64,000 bases of DNA. It comes from Maylandia zebra (lineage: Eukaryota > Chordata > Actinopteri > Cichliformes > Cichlidae). Positions 54,106 to 64,000 of this stretch are shown piece after piece. A program made the translations under genes and the position numbers. How positions within the stretch are numbered: position 1 is the stretch's first letter; the number at the start of each line of letters is the position of its first letter. The DNA lies in the NCBI RefSeq assembly GCF_041146795.1, contig NC_135177.1, positions 4,433,560 to 4,497,559 on the forward strand, written 5' to 3'. The notes beneath the pieces are model-generated. The model worked only from the letters and a program-made list of their open reading frames with translations. It ran no database searches and had not been told where the DNA came from.

Positions 54106-57100
54106 AGCAGCTGTCTTGAAGGCCTATGAGCTAGTTCCAGAGGCCTATAGGCAGAGGTTTCGCCAGCAAAAGAGATTGCTGTCGCAGACTTATGTGGAGT
54201 TTGCAAGAGAAAAGGGGGTTCTCTTTGATAAGTGGTGTGTTGCGTCAAAAGCGACTGACTATGACGCTCTGCGCGAACTAGTTTTGTTAGAGGACTTTAA
54301 GAAATGCATTCCTGAGCGTATTGTGCTGTATTTGAATGAACAGAAAGTGACGTCGCTCGCATCTGCTGCTGTTCTTGCTGATGAGTTTGTACTCACTCAT
54401 AAAGCCTCGTTTACTGACAGTGAGAAGCCACGGGTTAGCCCTGTGCAACAGCGCCACACAGCTAAAGTGTCTGGGTCTAAGGAAAGCCGTGAATGTTTTT
54501 ACTGTCATAAAACTGGACATGTGATTGCTGACTGTTTAGCCTTAAAACGCAAAACATCAATTGCTCAGCAACCCAAAGGGGTGGGTTTTGTAAAAGCTGA
54601 GGCCCATCATGAGGTCCATGGTTGTGGTGGTAGGGTGCCAGACCCCTGTTTCGAACCATTCATTTTTGATGGCTCAGTATCGCTAACAGACAATCCATCT
54701 GAGTTAAAACCTGTGCGTATTTTAAGGGACACTGGAGGTTCTCAAACTGTCATCCTCTCAAGTGTATTACCATTTTCTGCTGAAAGTGAATGTGGTTTTA
54801 ATTCTGTTCTACGGGGGATAGAGATGGGTTACGCTCCCAGACCAGTTCACAGAATTTTTATTAAATCAAACCTTGCTACAGGATTTTTCCCTGTTGCTGT
54901 TTGCCCGGCCTTGCCAATAGAGGGTGTGGCCATGCTGTTGGGCAATGATATCGCAGGAGGGGTAGTGCTCCCTCGTCTGGAGGTTTTAGACAACCCCCTG
55001 AATCAGAAAACTTCTGATGTGTCTATGCACCCTGGGCTGTATCCAGCCTGTGCAATTACTCGAGCACAAGCTCGGAAAGATACTGATATTGCCCTCTCTG
55101 ATTCTGTGTTGATGTCCTCGTTTTCCGGGGAGAATGATGTACCCACTAACAGAAACAATGTTCTGTCACCTCCAGACTCTGTGACGCCCGAGGAGCCTGA
55201 TCCATTTCCTAAGGACTCTGTACTGCCTTTGACTAGAGATCAGCTGTCAGCAGCTCAATTAGCTGATGAAACAATAAAGAGCTGTTTCAAACGTATGGTA
55301 AGTGCTGAGCAAGCCAAAAAGGAGCAACAAGCCTATTTCATAGAACATGATGTTCTAATGCGTCAGTGGTCTCCACCAGGTGCAGAAGGTGCAGATTGGA
55401 GTAAGGTCAAGCAGATTGTAGTGCCCTCTGCGTACCGGCAGAAGATCCTGGCCCTTGCCCATGAAAGCCAGTGGTCGGGACACTTGGGCATCACGAAAAC
55501 ATACCAGCTACTATTAAAACATTTCTTTTGGCCTGGTATGAAGCGTGATGTTTCTAAATTTTGCAACAGTTGCCATGTATGTCAGATTGCAGGTAAACCC
55601 AATCAGGTCATACCCCCGGCTCCGTTGTGTCCCATTCCTGTAGTGGATCAGCCGTTTGACCATGTCATAGTAGACTGTGTGGGTCCACTACCTAGAACAA
55701 AATCAGGAAAGCAATATCTACTCACGATAATGTGTGCCGCTATCCGCTTCCCCGAGGCTGTCCCGTTACATAAAATTACAGCGAGATCTGTCGTTAAGGC
55801 GTTGACAACCTTCTTTTCAGTGTTTGGCTTGCCTAAGGTCGTACAAACCGACCAGGGCTCGAACTTTCAGTCTAAGGTATTCAAACAAGCAGTTAGCACT
55901 CTGGGTGTTAAGCATATTGTGTCCTCTGCTTACCATCCTGAATCGCAAGGTGCATTAGAGCGGTGGCACCAGACCTTGAAGACGATGCTACGCAAATACT
56001 GCCTGGAGAGTGATAAAAGCTGGGACGAGGGTGTTCCATTTGTGTTATTTGCTGCCCGTGACGCCGTTCAGGAGTCACTTGGGTTTAGTCCCTCTGAGCT
56101 AGTATTTGGCCATAGGCCACGGGGACCCCTCAAAGCTCTGAAAGAGGCGTTTTTGAGCCCACAAGGGGTTTTCAAAACAAACGTCAGCAGTTATGTAAAA
56201 CACTTCCGTGAGCGTTTGAATCAAGCCAACGCTCTGGCTAAGCAACACCTTGCTGCGTCACAGGGAAAGATGAAACGCCATTATGATAAGGCTTCTGTTA
56301 AAAGAACCTTTCAGGTGGGTGACCAGGTTCTCGTGCTCTTGCCTGTCCCTGGCTCAGCCTTGTCTACTAGGTATAGTGGCCCATTTAAAGTTTGTGAAAA
56401 GAGAGGGGAGACAGATTATGTAATTTGCACTCCCGACCGCAGACGCAAAACACGTGTCTGTCACGTAAACATGTTGAAACTGTACCATCCGCGGTCAACA
56501 CCAAAGCCTGCAGGGCTCTGTGTTCCTATTGTAGCCTCAAGCCACCAGGAGGAAGGAGGGGCGGATGGGGGTGATGGGTTAAAACTATGTTATCCCACCT
56601 GTTCTAGACCCCGTTTGTCTAACTCTGAAATGCTAAAAGCATTGCCGAGTTTGCTTGAGCATCTGATTTCAGAGCAGCAAGAGGACATAATTGCCTTAAT
56701 TAGGGAATACACCTGTTTATTCGGGGATGTGCCAACTGCCACTACGGTGCTAGAGCATGACATTGATGTCCAGGGCGCTAAACCTATTAAGCAGCATCCT
56801 TATCGAGCCAGCCCCCATAAGCGCGTGCTCATGAAACAGGAGGCTGACTATCTGCTGCAACATGGTTTAGCGAAGCCCAGTCAAAGCCCCTGGAGCTCGC
56901 CTTGTATAGTGGAGTCTAAGCCAGATGGCTCGCCCCGTTTTATTACAGACTTCCGGAAGGTGAACTCTGTGACTGTGGCTGACTCACATCCTCTCCCAAG
57001 GGTTGAGGATTGTGTAGACAGTATTGGGACTGCTCAGTATGTCTCCAAGTTAGATCTTCTTAAGGGTTACTGGCAGGTCCCTTTAACTGAACGTGCCTCT

Positions 57101-58036
57101 AACATCGCTGCCTTTGTTACACCCGATGATTTTTTACAGTACACAGTCATGGCTTTCGGCATGTGTAACGCTCCTGCCACCTTCCAGAGGCTAGTAAATA
57201 AAGTCCTCCGTGGTCTGTCCAACTGCAGTGCCTACCTAGATGATCTAGTAGTTTACACTGAAACATGGCAAGATCATTTGGAAACGTTACAACAGGTATT
57301 TCACCGTTTGGCACAAGCTACCCTAACTCTCAACTTAGCTAAGTGTGAGTTTGCCAAAGCTACTGTGACGTACTTAGGCAGGGAGGTGGGACGTGGACAG
57401 GTCCGGCCCATAGATGCCAAAGTGGAAGTGATTAAACAGTTTCCCACGCCTACCACCAGGCGTGAGTTACGTCGGTTTCTAGGGATGGTGGGCTACTACA
57501 GGAACTTTTGTAAGAATTTCTCCTCTGTAGTAAAGCCATTGACTGACCTGCTCAGCCCAAAGGTTGAGTTTAGCTGGTCGAGTGAGTGTCAGGATGCTTT
57601 TGAGAGTGCAAAAGCCCTCCTCTGCCATTCTCCTGTGTTAGCTGCACCTGATTTGACGCGACCATTCAAACTCGAGGTTGATGCCAGTGCTGTCGGGGCT
57701 GGGGCAGTGCTGTTGCAAGAAGACTTGTTGGGTTTGAACCACCCCGTTTGTTACTTTTCCCGCAAGTTCAATAAAAATCAGTTAAACTACTCCACCATTG
57801 AAAAGGAGACCCTGGCTTTGTTGTTGGCTCTTCAGCACTTTCACGTGTACCTGGGGTCCAGCATGTTGCCTCTTGTGGTGTACACAGACCACAACCCACT
57901 TGTGTTCCTGGCGCGTATGTTTAATCACAACCAGCGCCTTATGCGCTGGGCTCTGTTGTTGCAGGAATACAACTTAAGTATCCACCACAAAAAGGGGACT
58001 GAAAATGTTTTAGCTGACGGTCTGTCCCGTTTGTAA
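54068..58036 (+). CDS. gag C-terminus, protease, integrase, reverse transcriptase and RNase H (Gmr1-like pol)
   Basis: This frame is open from 54011. Homology starts at about 54068. Numbering is from 54011. The capsid-like remainder (LVPEAYRQRF) leads to a zinc knuckle at residues 162-175 (CFYCHKTGH...C), then protease with DTG at 240-242. Integrase comes next: the HHCC finger (H484, H491, C521, C524), the catalytic D555 in IVDCVGPL, D614 in TDQGSNF and E650 in GALERWHQ, then a C-terminal GPFKV segment. Reverse transcriptase follows, with PYRASPHK, FITDFRKVN, LDLLKGYWQVP, FGMCNAPATFQ and YLDD at 1075-1078. RNase H (EVDASAVGAGAVL, IEKETLALL, YTDHNPL) ends at ADGLSRL. All catalytic residues are present, so pol itself looks functional. 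It follows the frameshifted gag without its own start context. Confidence 0.9.
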   Translation, partial: FSLKDSLDYSCVKAAVLKAYELVPEAYRQRFRQQKRLLSQTYVEFAREKGVLFDKWCVASKATDYDALRELVLLEDFKKCIPERIVLYLNEQKVTSLASAAVLADEFVLTHKASFTDSEKPRVSPVQQRHTAKVSGSKESRECFYCHKTGHVIADCLALKRKTSIAQQPKGVGFVKAEAHHEVHGCGGRVPDPCFEPFIFDGSVSLTDNPSELKPVRILRDTGGSQTVILSSVLPFSAESECGFNSVLRGIEMGYAPRPVHRIFIKSNLATGFFPVAVCPALPIEGVAMLLGNDIAGGVVLPRLEVLDNPLNQKTSDVSMHPGLYPACAITRAQARKDTDIALSDSVLMSSFSGENDVPTNRNNVLSPPDSVTPEEPDPFPKDSVLPLTRDQLSAAQLADETIKSCFKRMVSAEQAKKEQQAYFIEHDVLMRQWSPPGAEGADWSKVKQIVVPSAYRQKILALAHESQWSGHLGITKTYQLLLKHFFWPGMKRDVSKFCNSCHVCQIAGKPNQVIPPAPLCPIPVVDQPFDHVIVDCVGPLPRTKSGKQYLLTIMCAAIRFPEAVPLHKITARSVVKALTTFFSVFGLPKVVQTDQGSNFQSKVFKQAVSTLGVKHIVSSAYHPESQGALERWHQTLKTMLRKYCLESDKSWDEGVPFVLFAARDAVQESLGFSPSELVFGHRPRGPLKALKEAFLSPQGVFKTNVSSYVKHFRERLNQANALAKQHLAASQGKMKRHYDKASVKRTFQVGDQVLVLLPVPGSALSTRYSGPFKVCEKRGETDYVICTPDRRRKTRVCHVNMLKLYHPRSTPKPAGLCVPIVASSHQEEGGADGGDGLKLCYPTCSRPRLSNSEMLKALPSLLEHLISEQQEDIIALIREYTCLFGDVPTATTVLEHDIDVQGAKPIKQHPYRASPHKRVLMKQEADYLLQHGLAKPSQSPWSSPCIVESKPDGSPRFITDFRKVNSVTVADSHPLPRVEDCVDSIGTAQYVSKLDLLKGYWQVPLTERASNIAAFVTPDDFLQYTVMAFGMCNAPATFQRLVNKVLRGLSNCSAYLDDLVVYTETWQDHLETLQQVFHRLAQATLTLNLAKCEFAKATVTYLGREVGRGQVRPIDAKVEVIKQFPTPTTRRELRRFLGMVGYYRNFCKNFSSVVKPLTDLLSPKVEFSWSSECQDAFESAKALLCHSPVLAAPDLTRPFKLEVDASAVGAGAVLLQEDLLGLNHPVCYFSRKFNKNQLNYSTIEKETLALLLALQHFHVYLGSSMLPLVVYTDHNPLVFLARMFNHNQRLMRWALLLQEYNLSIHHKKGTENVLADGLSRL

Positions 58037-58110
58037 ACATGTTTTACTGCTTTTGTCTTTTGTTGTTGTTTATGCTCTGTAACGTTGGCTTCAGCCCAAC
58101 ATAGTTGGTA

Positions 58111-58125
58111 TTTTAAGGGGAGGGG
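58111..58125 (+). promoter_or_regulatory. Polypurine tract
   Basis: aaggggagggg lies immediately before the 3' LTR at 58126, the expected plus-strand primer. Confidence 0.85.
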
Positions 58126-58669
58126 TGTTACGGCCGCTGGCCTCAGGTGGCCCCGCCTTCCTCCATGGAAGCTACAGTGCTCCAGGACTCACGGGGGATT
58201 GGCTGGCCCGGACATATGCCCGCCCCAACTTCATGCGGATCCGAGCCTGTCAGACTACGCACACCATTGGCTGCCGCAGGAGCCTGGAGTACGACGGACC
58301 AGTGACACAGCTGTCTGCAGTTATGACAAGTGACACAGCTGACTGCAGTTAACTGATAGTATAAAAGGCTGAGGAGTCTTCATTCGTCGAGGGACTTGTT
58401 GATTTGAACAGACTGTACAGAGAGTCCCTCCCTTTTGCCTTTTGCCTGTGTTTTGTGTTGCCTCCTGCGAGACGTTTAGTAGAGCAGTGCTCTACTGGTG
58501 TTATTAATCGTGGTGTTTGCTTAAAGTTTCTCTGCTGCCTAGTGAGTTGTTTCACTAACGGATTTCAGTTGTGTTAATAAACCTTATGTTTGTCTTCCTA
58601 TCTAACTCCTTGGTCTCTGGGCTCGTTTATGTTACGTCCGCTGCCGCCTAGCAGAGCCGGGCCGTAACA
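58126..58669 (+). repeat. 3' LTR of the Gmr1-like element
   Basis: 544 bp, apparently identical to the 5' LTR. It is followed by the duplicated target catat. Confidence 0.93.
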
Positions 58670-58975
58670 CATATATCTCCTGTATTGGCTTCCCTTCATT
58701 GGCTCCCCTGTTAAATCCAGAATTGAATTCAAAATCCTGCTCCTCACATACAAGGTCTTGAATAATCAGTTTTCATCTAATCTTAATGACCTTATAGAAC
58801 TGTATGACCCCATTAGAGCATTTCGCTCTTCGACTGCAGGCTTACTTGTTGTTCCTAGAGTATTTAGAGTAGAATAGGAGGCAGAACCTTCAGCTTTAGG
58901 GCCCCTCTCAAATGAGGCTACAAAAATGAAAGTACTACTCCAACTTAAGACACAAACAATAGGTATTTGTGTAAA
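58670..58975 (+). pseudogene. L2-like LINE C-terminal fragment, right of gypsy insertion
   Basis: Continues the fragment at 52560-52706: LHWLP-like, then RIEFKILLLTYKVLNN, YDPIRAFRSSTAGLL and VPRVFRV. This is the conserved end of L2-type ORFs. It decays before the 3' untranslated region. Confidence 0.7.
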
Positions 58976-60470
58976 GGAGGAAAGAAGCATGCAGTTTATG
59001 CAGCAACCATAACCTATTCTAATTGGAAAGTGTGATACTTTCTTAAAATATACCTTCAGCAGAGTTGGCTATCACTATTATGGAGAGAGTGAGCTACTGA
59101 GTATCAGAATGATGCCTGATAATGTCAACGGCTGGGTCTCTGGTTTAGAGTCTGTAACTAAACAGCCATGCCTTTGTGCCCTTTTGGCTCATGCAGAGGA
59201 TCAGGCAGGGTGGGAGATTGCCCTTTGGAGGGCTCACCCACCTTTTCTATCAATTTACAGACCTTTTGTGTGGAGGCAGCTTTGCTCTCATTACCGCAGC
59301 ACTGGGTTCACACAAAATCTTTTAGATTCAATTAGCTCAGATGCACAGCGAAATATCGAAGGGTATTTTACTCTAGCAAATCCTTGAGGAAACTAGAAAA
59401 GGTCACACCTCTGACTACCTCACTGAGAGGTACAGGGAGGTAGATCGAAGAAAAAAAACCTGTCACCTTCAGTGGGCTAAAATGGCATTCTATTCCCTAT
59501 ACCAGCAGTGACCAAACTTCAGTAGGCTGCCCACAGTGAGCAGCTCTTTCAATGTAATATTTAGAACAGCAGGCTTTTAGTATCTCAAATATATTGTTTG
59601 AAGTTTAGCACTTCATTAATATTCACACCTGAGGTCCTGTCACTTCCTTACTGCAATGAAAAAGCCTGTCACTGCCCTGGATCTAGTAAAAACACTAAAA
59701 CTGAGAGGAGCCACACTCTGCATAGCACTGCAGTATATGGAACATACCCAGCTGTGCCACTGAAAATGATGGCATTTTTTTCTTGAGGAAAGTGTTCCCG
59801 TTTGACAAGGCATTTAACATAAAACTGGCAAATTATGCATGCAAATCAGGCAACTCTCTGGTTCTGTGTGCAGGGCTTTATTGTGGATGACCTTGGTGGA
59901 CAACAGGTGTAAGAGGGGGAATAATATGCCTCCTGTCTCCTGCAGGTGACATAAAAATCCCAATTAAACTTTAAGATGTCTAGATTCATGTGAACTAAAC
60001 AAAACGTGTGTGGCATTTGTGATAAGCTTCATCTTGTGTGTGCGTGTGTGTGTGCGTGTGACTCAAAGAGGGTAATCACATTTACTGTGTTACAGTTCAT
60101 GTGAAGGACTAAAGGAAAAACTTTACATAGAGGTTTCAAAGACATGTAAACACTATGGGCTTTACATAAAAAGAACCTAACATGCATGTTTTTGGACTGC
60201 ATATGCCAAATACACAAATTCTGTTATGATATGGTACATCAGCTGGTACAAGCTCAATCTAGGATTCTGTAGATTCAAGATACTGACTGTCAGAGAACAA
60301 CAAGCAGTATGTTATTATCAACGTGAGGTCAGTGTTTTAGAAATACTTCCAATGAACCAAAAGTACAGGTCTCATGCTTCTCAGACTTCTTCAAACAGAG
60401 GATATGCCTAATAGGGTCAAGTCTGTTGATGCTATATGGTTACAAAGATCAGTCCATTTAGCACTAACTG
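58976..60470. other. Intergenic sequence, no gene recognised
   Basis: Mixed composition. A short GT run lies near 60036-60060. Frames of up to 92 codons (59109-59387) show no domain I can name. No transposon ends were found. Confidence 0.4.
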
Positions 60471-60474
60471 AAAG

Positions 60475-61285
60475 CTGGGGGACTTCAATGCTCACGTGGG
60501 TAACAACAGCGAGACCTGGAGGGGCGTGATTGGGAGGAAAAGTCTCCCTGATCTGAACCTGAGTGGTGTTTTGTTATTGGACTTCTGTGCAAATCACAGT
60601 TTGGCTATAACGAACACCTTGTTCGAACATAAGAGTGTCCATAAGTGCACGTGGCACCAGGACGCTCTAGGCCACAGGTCGATGATCAATTTTGTAATCG
60701 TATCACCAGACCTGCGACCATATGTTCTGGAAACTCGGGTAAAGAGAGGGGCTGAGCTGTCAACTGATCACCCACCTGGTAGTGAGTTGGATCAAGTGGC
60801 GGGGGAGGACGCTGGACAGACCCGGTGCAACTAAAAGCGTAGTGAGGGTGTGCTGGTAACGCCTAGCAGAGGCCCCAGTCCGCGAGATCTTCAACGCACA
60901 CCTCCGGCAGAGCTTCAACAGCATTCCGAGGGAGACTGGGGACATTGAGTCCGAATGGACCATGTTCAGCATCTCCATTGCCGAAGCTGCTGCATTGAGC
61001 TGTGGCCGCAAGGTGGTTGGTGCCTGTCGTGGTGGCAATCCCCAAACCAAATGGTGGATACCAGAGGTGAAGGGAGCCACCAGGCTGAAGAAGGAGTCCT
61101 ATCGGGCTTGGTTAGCCTGTGGAACTTCAGAGGCAGCTGACAGGTACCGACAGGCCAAGCGGGATGCAGCTCGGGCAGTGGCTGAAGCAAAAACTCGGGT
61201 GTGGGAGGAGTTCGGAGAGGCCATGGAAAAAGACTTTCGGACTGCCTCGAAGAGATTCTGGCAAAGTGGTGCTCTACCTGCACTG
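60475..61285 (+). pseudogene. RTE-like LINE fragment (endonuclease and linker)
   Basis: The reading starts inside the endonuclease: [19 protein letters not shown], then [11 protein letters not shown], then [19 protein letters not shown] and ELSTDH, equivalent to GDFN ... SDH. The frame breaks near 60790-60830. In another frame RKVVGACRGGNPQTKWW, then KKESYRAWLACGT and AKRDAARAVAEAK follow, the linker before reverse transcriptase in RTE/Rex3-type LINEs. The fragment ends abruptly at about 61285 where an L2-like LINE begins. Confidence 0.7.
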
Positions 61286-63750
61286 TGCATCACGGTATGA
61301 CCAGATCCTTTTACTTGGTGATTTTAATATACACGTCTGCTGCCCGGGGAAGCCCCTGGCTAAGGACTTTCTGGACTTAGTGAACTCTTTAATTTTGTTC
61401 AGTCTGTTAAAGGTGCCACTCAAGAACGTGGTCACACACTGGACTTGGTTTTATCACATGGTTTATCTGTCCATAACATACTCGTCGAGGATGCAGTGTT
61501 CTTTGACCATATGCCTATTTTATGTGACATTGTTCTTTTTAATCCTGTTGTTAAGCGGGCTGTACCTGCTCGATGTTATCGTGCTTTTGGCTCAGATACT
61601 GCCCAGCGGTTTTCCATATTGTTTGACCAACTTATTTCTTATCCTCCTGAGTTGTCCACCTCAGATGGATTAGTTTCTTATTTGGATTCTGCTTGTAAAT
61701 CTGTCCTTGACGCTGTCGCTCCTTTTAGATTCAGACAATGCAAGCCAAAGGCTAGTCATTGGCTAACTGATTTTACCAGAGCCGCTAGAAAAGGATGTAG
61801 AAGATGTGAAAGACGGTGGAAAAAAGATAGGCTGTATGTCTCTATGGAAGCTCTTAAGACTAGCTGGAAAGTCTATCAGAGAGCAGTTAAGGCTGCCAAG
61901 CACTCCTATTTTTCCCAACTTATTGCTGCCAGCTTGCATAACCCTCATGTTCTATATAACACTATAAATTCTGTACTTAATCTGGAAGGCTATATTTTTT
62001 TGCACTCTTCTGCGGTTATGTGCAATAAGTTTCTTAATTATTTTGTGGACAAGGTTGCTAGTTTGAGACCTCCGACTCTACCTGTTGCCGACCCAGCCAT
62101 GCATGGTTCTTGCTCAAGTTTGTTCTCTGCCTTTCTACCAATTGTTTTAGCTGATTTAGAGAAACTTGTGTTGAATGCTAAACCGTGTGGCTCTCCAAAT
62201 GACGTTGTTCCTCCCCGTTTTCTTAAAAAGGTATTTCCTATCATCGGACCACACATTCTGAACATTATTAATACTAGTCTTTTGTCTGGTCAAGTACCTA
62301 GGGAATTTAAGCATGCAGTCATACATCCTTTACTTAAGAAACCGGGCTTAGACAGTTCAGTCATATCAAATTTTAGACCCATCTCTAAGCTTCGCTTTCT
62401 TAGTAAGATTCTGGAAAGAATTGTTTATACTCAGTTGATGGACTACTTGAATGACTCTAAATTGTCAAAAATCTTTCAGTCCGGCTTTAAGCCATTTCAC
62501 AGTATGGAGACAGCCCTCGTAAAAGTTATGAATGACATCCTGATAGCAACAAACTGTGGTAAATATACAGTGCTGGTCCCATTGGACATGACCGCTGCAT
62601 TTGACACAGTGGATCACGATTTGCTGATCTCCCGCTTACAGCACTGTGTGGAAATTTCTGGTTCGGCACTTTTGTGGTTAAAGTCCTATCTCTTAAATAG
62701 GACCTTTTGTGTTAAGTTGGGGTCGGCTTCATCCTCTGTGGCCCCTCTGCTTTAGGGTGTGCCACAGGGATCTATTCTTGGGCCGTTATTGTTTTCACTG
62801 TACCTTTTGCCTCTTGGCGCGATTTTCCAAAAACATAAAGTGCCTTTCCATCTATATGCAGATGACTGCCAGCTCTATTTACCTTTTAGTCATTCTGATA
62901 GTCTCCCAAGTCGACCTCTGCTTGACTGCCTTACTGATGTCAAAGCATGGATGGCAAAATTTTTTTAAAATTTTAATGATCGGAAGACAGAAGCGATTTT
63001 ATCTGGCCCAAATCGTTTTTCTCATACTCCAGATGTTGATCTTGCAGCTTTGACTTCCCAACTAAAGAGTTCGATCACAAATATCGGAGTTAAAATTGAT
63101 TCTGCACTTACCTTTGATGACCATGTAAATGGGGTGGTAAAATCAGCATTCTATCACCTCAGACGTTTATCGAAGGTTAAGCCCTTTCTTTTCAAGCGTG
63201 ACTTGGAAAGTGTTATTCATGCCTTTATTACCTCACGTTTAGATTATTGCAATTCTCTTTTAATAGGGGTTGGGCAGGGCACTTTGTCACGCTTGCAATT
63301 AGTGCAAAATGCTGCGGCACAATTTTTAACTGGCAGAAGGAAATTTGATCACATCACTCCGATTTTGGCCTCTCTACACTGGCTTCCAATTGAATTTAGG
63401 ACCCATTTTAAAGTCCTTTTATTGGTTTTTAAATCTTTAAATGGTCTGGCACCTGTTTATTTGTCTGACTTGTTGAAGCCTCACGTCCCCACTCGTTCCC
63501 TTCGGTCAGCTGAGCAGTTGCTGCTTTCGGTGCCAAAGTCACGGCTGAAACTTAGAGGAGACCGAGCGTTCTCTGTTGCAGCGCCGATGCTTTGGAATAA
63601 CCTTCCTCTCCATATTAGACAGGCTACATCAGTGCCAGTTTTTAAGTTGTTATTAAAAACCTATTTTTATTCCCTGGCTTTTAACTCTGTGGGTAACTGA
63701 TTATTATTATTTTTATTTTATTTTATTGCTATGTCTGGTTGTATTACTAT
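61286..63750 (+). mobile_element. L2-like LINE, 5'-truncated
   Basis: The element begins within the endonuclease domain, runs through a complete reverse transcriptase and ends with the conserved C-terminus. A short T-rich 3' region precedes the hAT end at 63759. The start coincides with the end of the RTE-like fragment, suggesting one inserted into or recombined with the other. Confidence 0.7.
61290..63700 (+). pseudogene. L2-like LINE endonuclease/reverse transcriptase, two nonsense codons and one frameshift
   Basis: It starts in one frame with YDQILLLGDFNIHV (GDFN motif). A single-base shift near 61405 leads to ERGHTLDLVLSHGLS and then DHMPIL, the SDH equivalent. From 61410 the frame is constant to 63700. 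Reverse transcriptase shows [55 protein letters not shown] and YADDCQLY. The C-terminus reads QNAAAQFLTGRRKFDHITP, LHWLPIEFR and PMLWNNLP. In-frame stops occur at 62753-62755 (just before VPQGS) and 62966-62968. Apart from these the copy is nearly complete from the mid-endonuclease on. Confidence 0.8.
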
Positions 63751-63758
63751 GTGCATAT

Positions 63759-64000
63759 TAGAGCTGGGCGATATAAGATTTTTTCATATCACGATATGTT
63801 TTTTTCATTTCAGGCGATAACGATATATATCACGATATAAGCCAAATAACTATATTTGTAAGATTTAAATGTGCCGTTGCTCACAAGTAAAATGTGAAAT
63901 AATCAGCAGCTTGTTTTTATTTAAATATTTATTTCCCATAATAAGTTCAACAGGGTAGATGTACTTAAGGAACATGAGACTTTTTCAGATAAATAAAGGC
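63759..64000. mobile_element. hAT-type left end, continuing beyond the window
   Basis: Starts tagagctgggcgatataag and contains repeated atatcacgatat and cgataacgatat words, typical of a common fish hAT terminus. The other end lies outside the window. Confidence 0.55.

Larger units (their letters stand above)
52707..58669 (+). mobile_element. Gmr1-like Ty3/gypsy LTR retrotransposon, 5,963 bp
   Basis: LTRs at 52707-53250 and 58126-58669 are both 544 bp and look identical base by base. The flanks are catat at 52702-52706 and 58670-58674, an exact 5-bp duplication. A primer-binding site follows the 5' LTR and a purine tract precedes the 3' LTR. Coding order is gag, protease, integrase, reverse transcriptase, RNase H. 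Integrase before reverse transcriptase is the arrangement described for Gmr1 from Atlantic cod within Ty3/gypsy. Identical LTRs point to a very recent insertion. Confidence 0.93.

Overview
The window looks like a repeat-rich piece of a percomorph teleost genome, possibly a cichlid. The evidence is the mixture of fish-typical mobile elements: Rex1-like, RTE-like and L2-like LINEs, a Penelope-like element, a Gmr1-like Ty3/gypsy element, a Tc1 with about 200-bp inverted repeats, piggyBac, a pogo/Tigger-like element and many hAT elements. CA, GT and TA microsatellites and GT-AG introns also fit. I found no ordinary host gene, no tRNA or rRNA gene and nothing prokaryotic. Family names come from motifs I read by eye, not from searches.

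Layout. 1-2460: GC-rich degenerate interspersed repeats. 2460-5700: AT-rich sequence with one L2-like LINE 3' end (about 4090-4680). 5710-9030: piggyBac relic split at a TA by a Tigger-like element (6257-7876). 9350-12192: restriction-like-endonuclease LINE lying between TA repeats. 12210-15165: Rex1-like LINE with an 818-codon open frame, minus strand. 15247-17770: hAT relic with a BED-finger segment and a 140-bp nested element. 18065-19668: nearly intact Tc1 element. 21935-25400: hAT ends, a small hAT (22569-23842) broken by a Rex1-like fragment, and LTR/gypsy pieces.

27143-39773 is the most striking region. A hAT element with an exact 8-bp target duplication holds a solo LTR (27320-27586) and an 11,344-bp DNA transposon (27936-39279) with matching inverted ends and an exact 6-bp target duplication. 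The large transposon carries a DDE integrase-type transposase (two exons, minus strand), an apparently complete five-exon HECT-type ubiquitin ligase gene (plus strand) and a Myb/SANT-like coding segment inside the transposase intron. Its inner ends carry arrays of two alternating perfect palindromes.

40975-50794: two copies of one hAT family, each carrying the same internal mini-transposon. The second also holds a 3.1-kb element whose inverted ends are 28-bp tandem repeats, again with a 6-bp duplication. Solo LTRs lie at 42356-42963, 43603-44256 and 47400-48007. 51690-52500: Penelope-like GIY-YIG endonuclease. 52707-58669: Ty3/gypsy element with apparently identical 544-bp LTRs and the integrase placed before reverse transcriptase (Gmr1-like order), inserted into an L2-like LINE. 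60475-63750: RTE-like and L2-like LINEs, followed by a hAT end running off the window.

The target duplications give a relative insertion order. The genes belong to unrelated selfish elements rather than to one pathway, except for the transposase, HECT ligase and possibly the Myb/SANT protein, which may cooperate within the 11.3-kb transposon.
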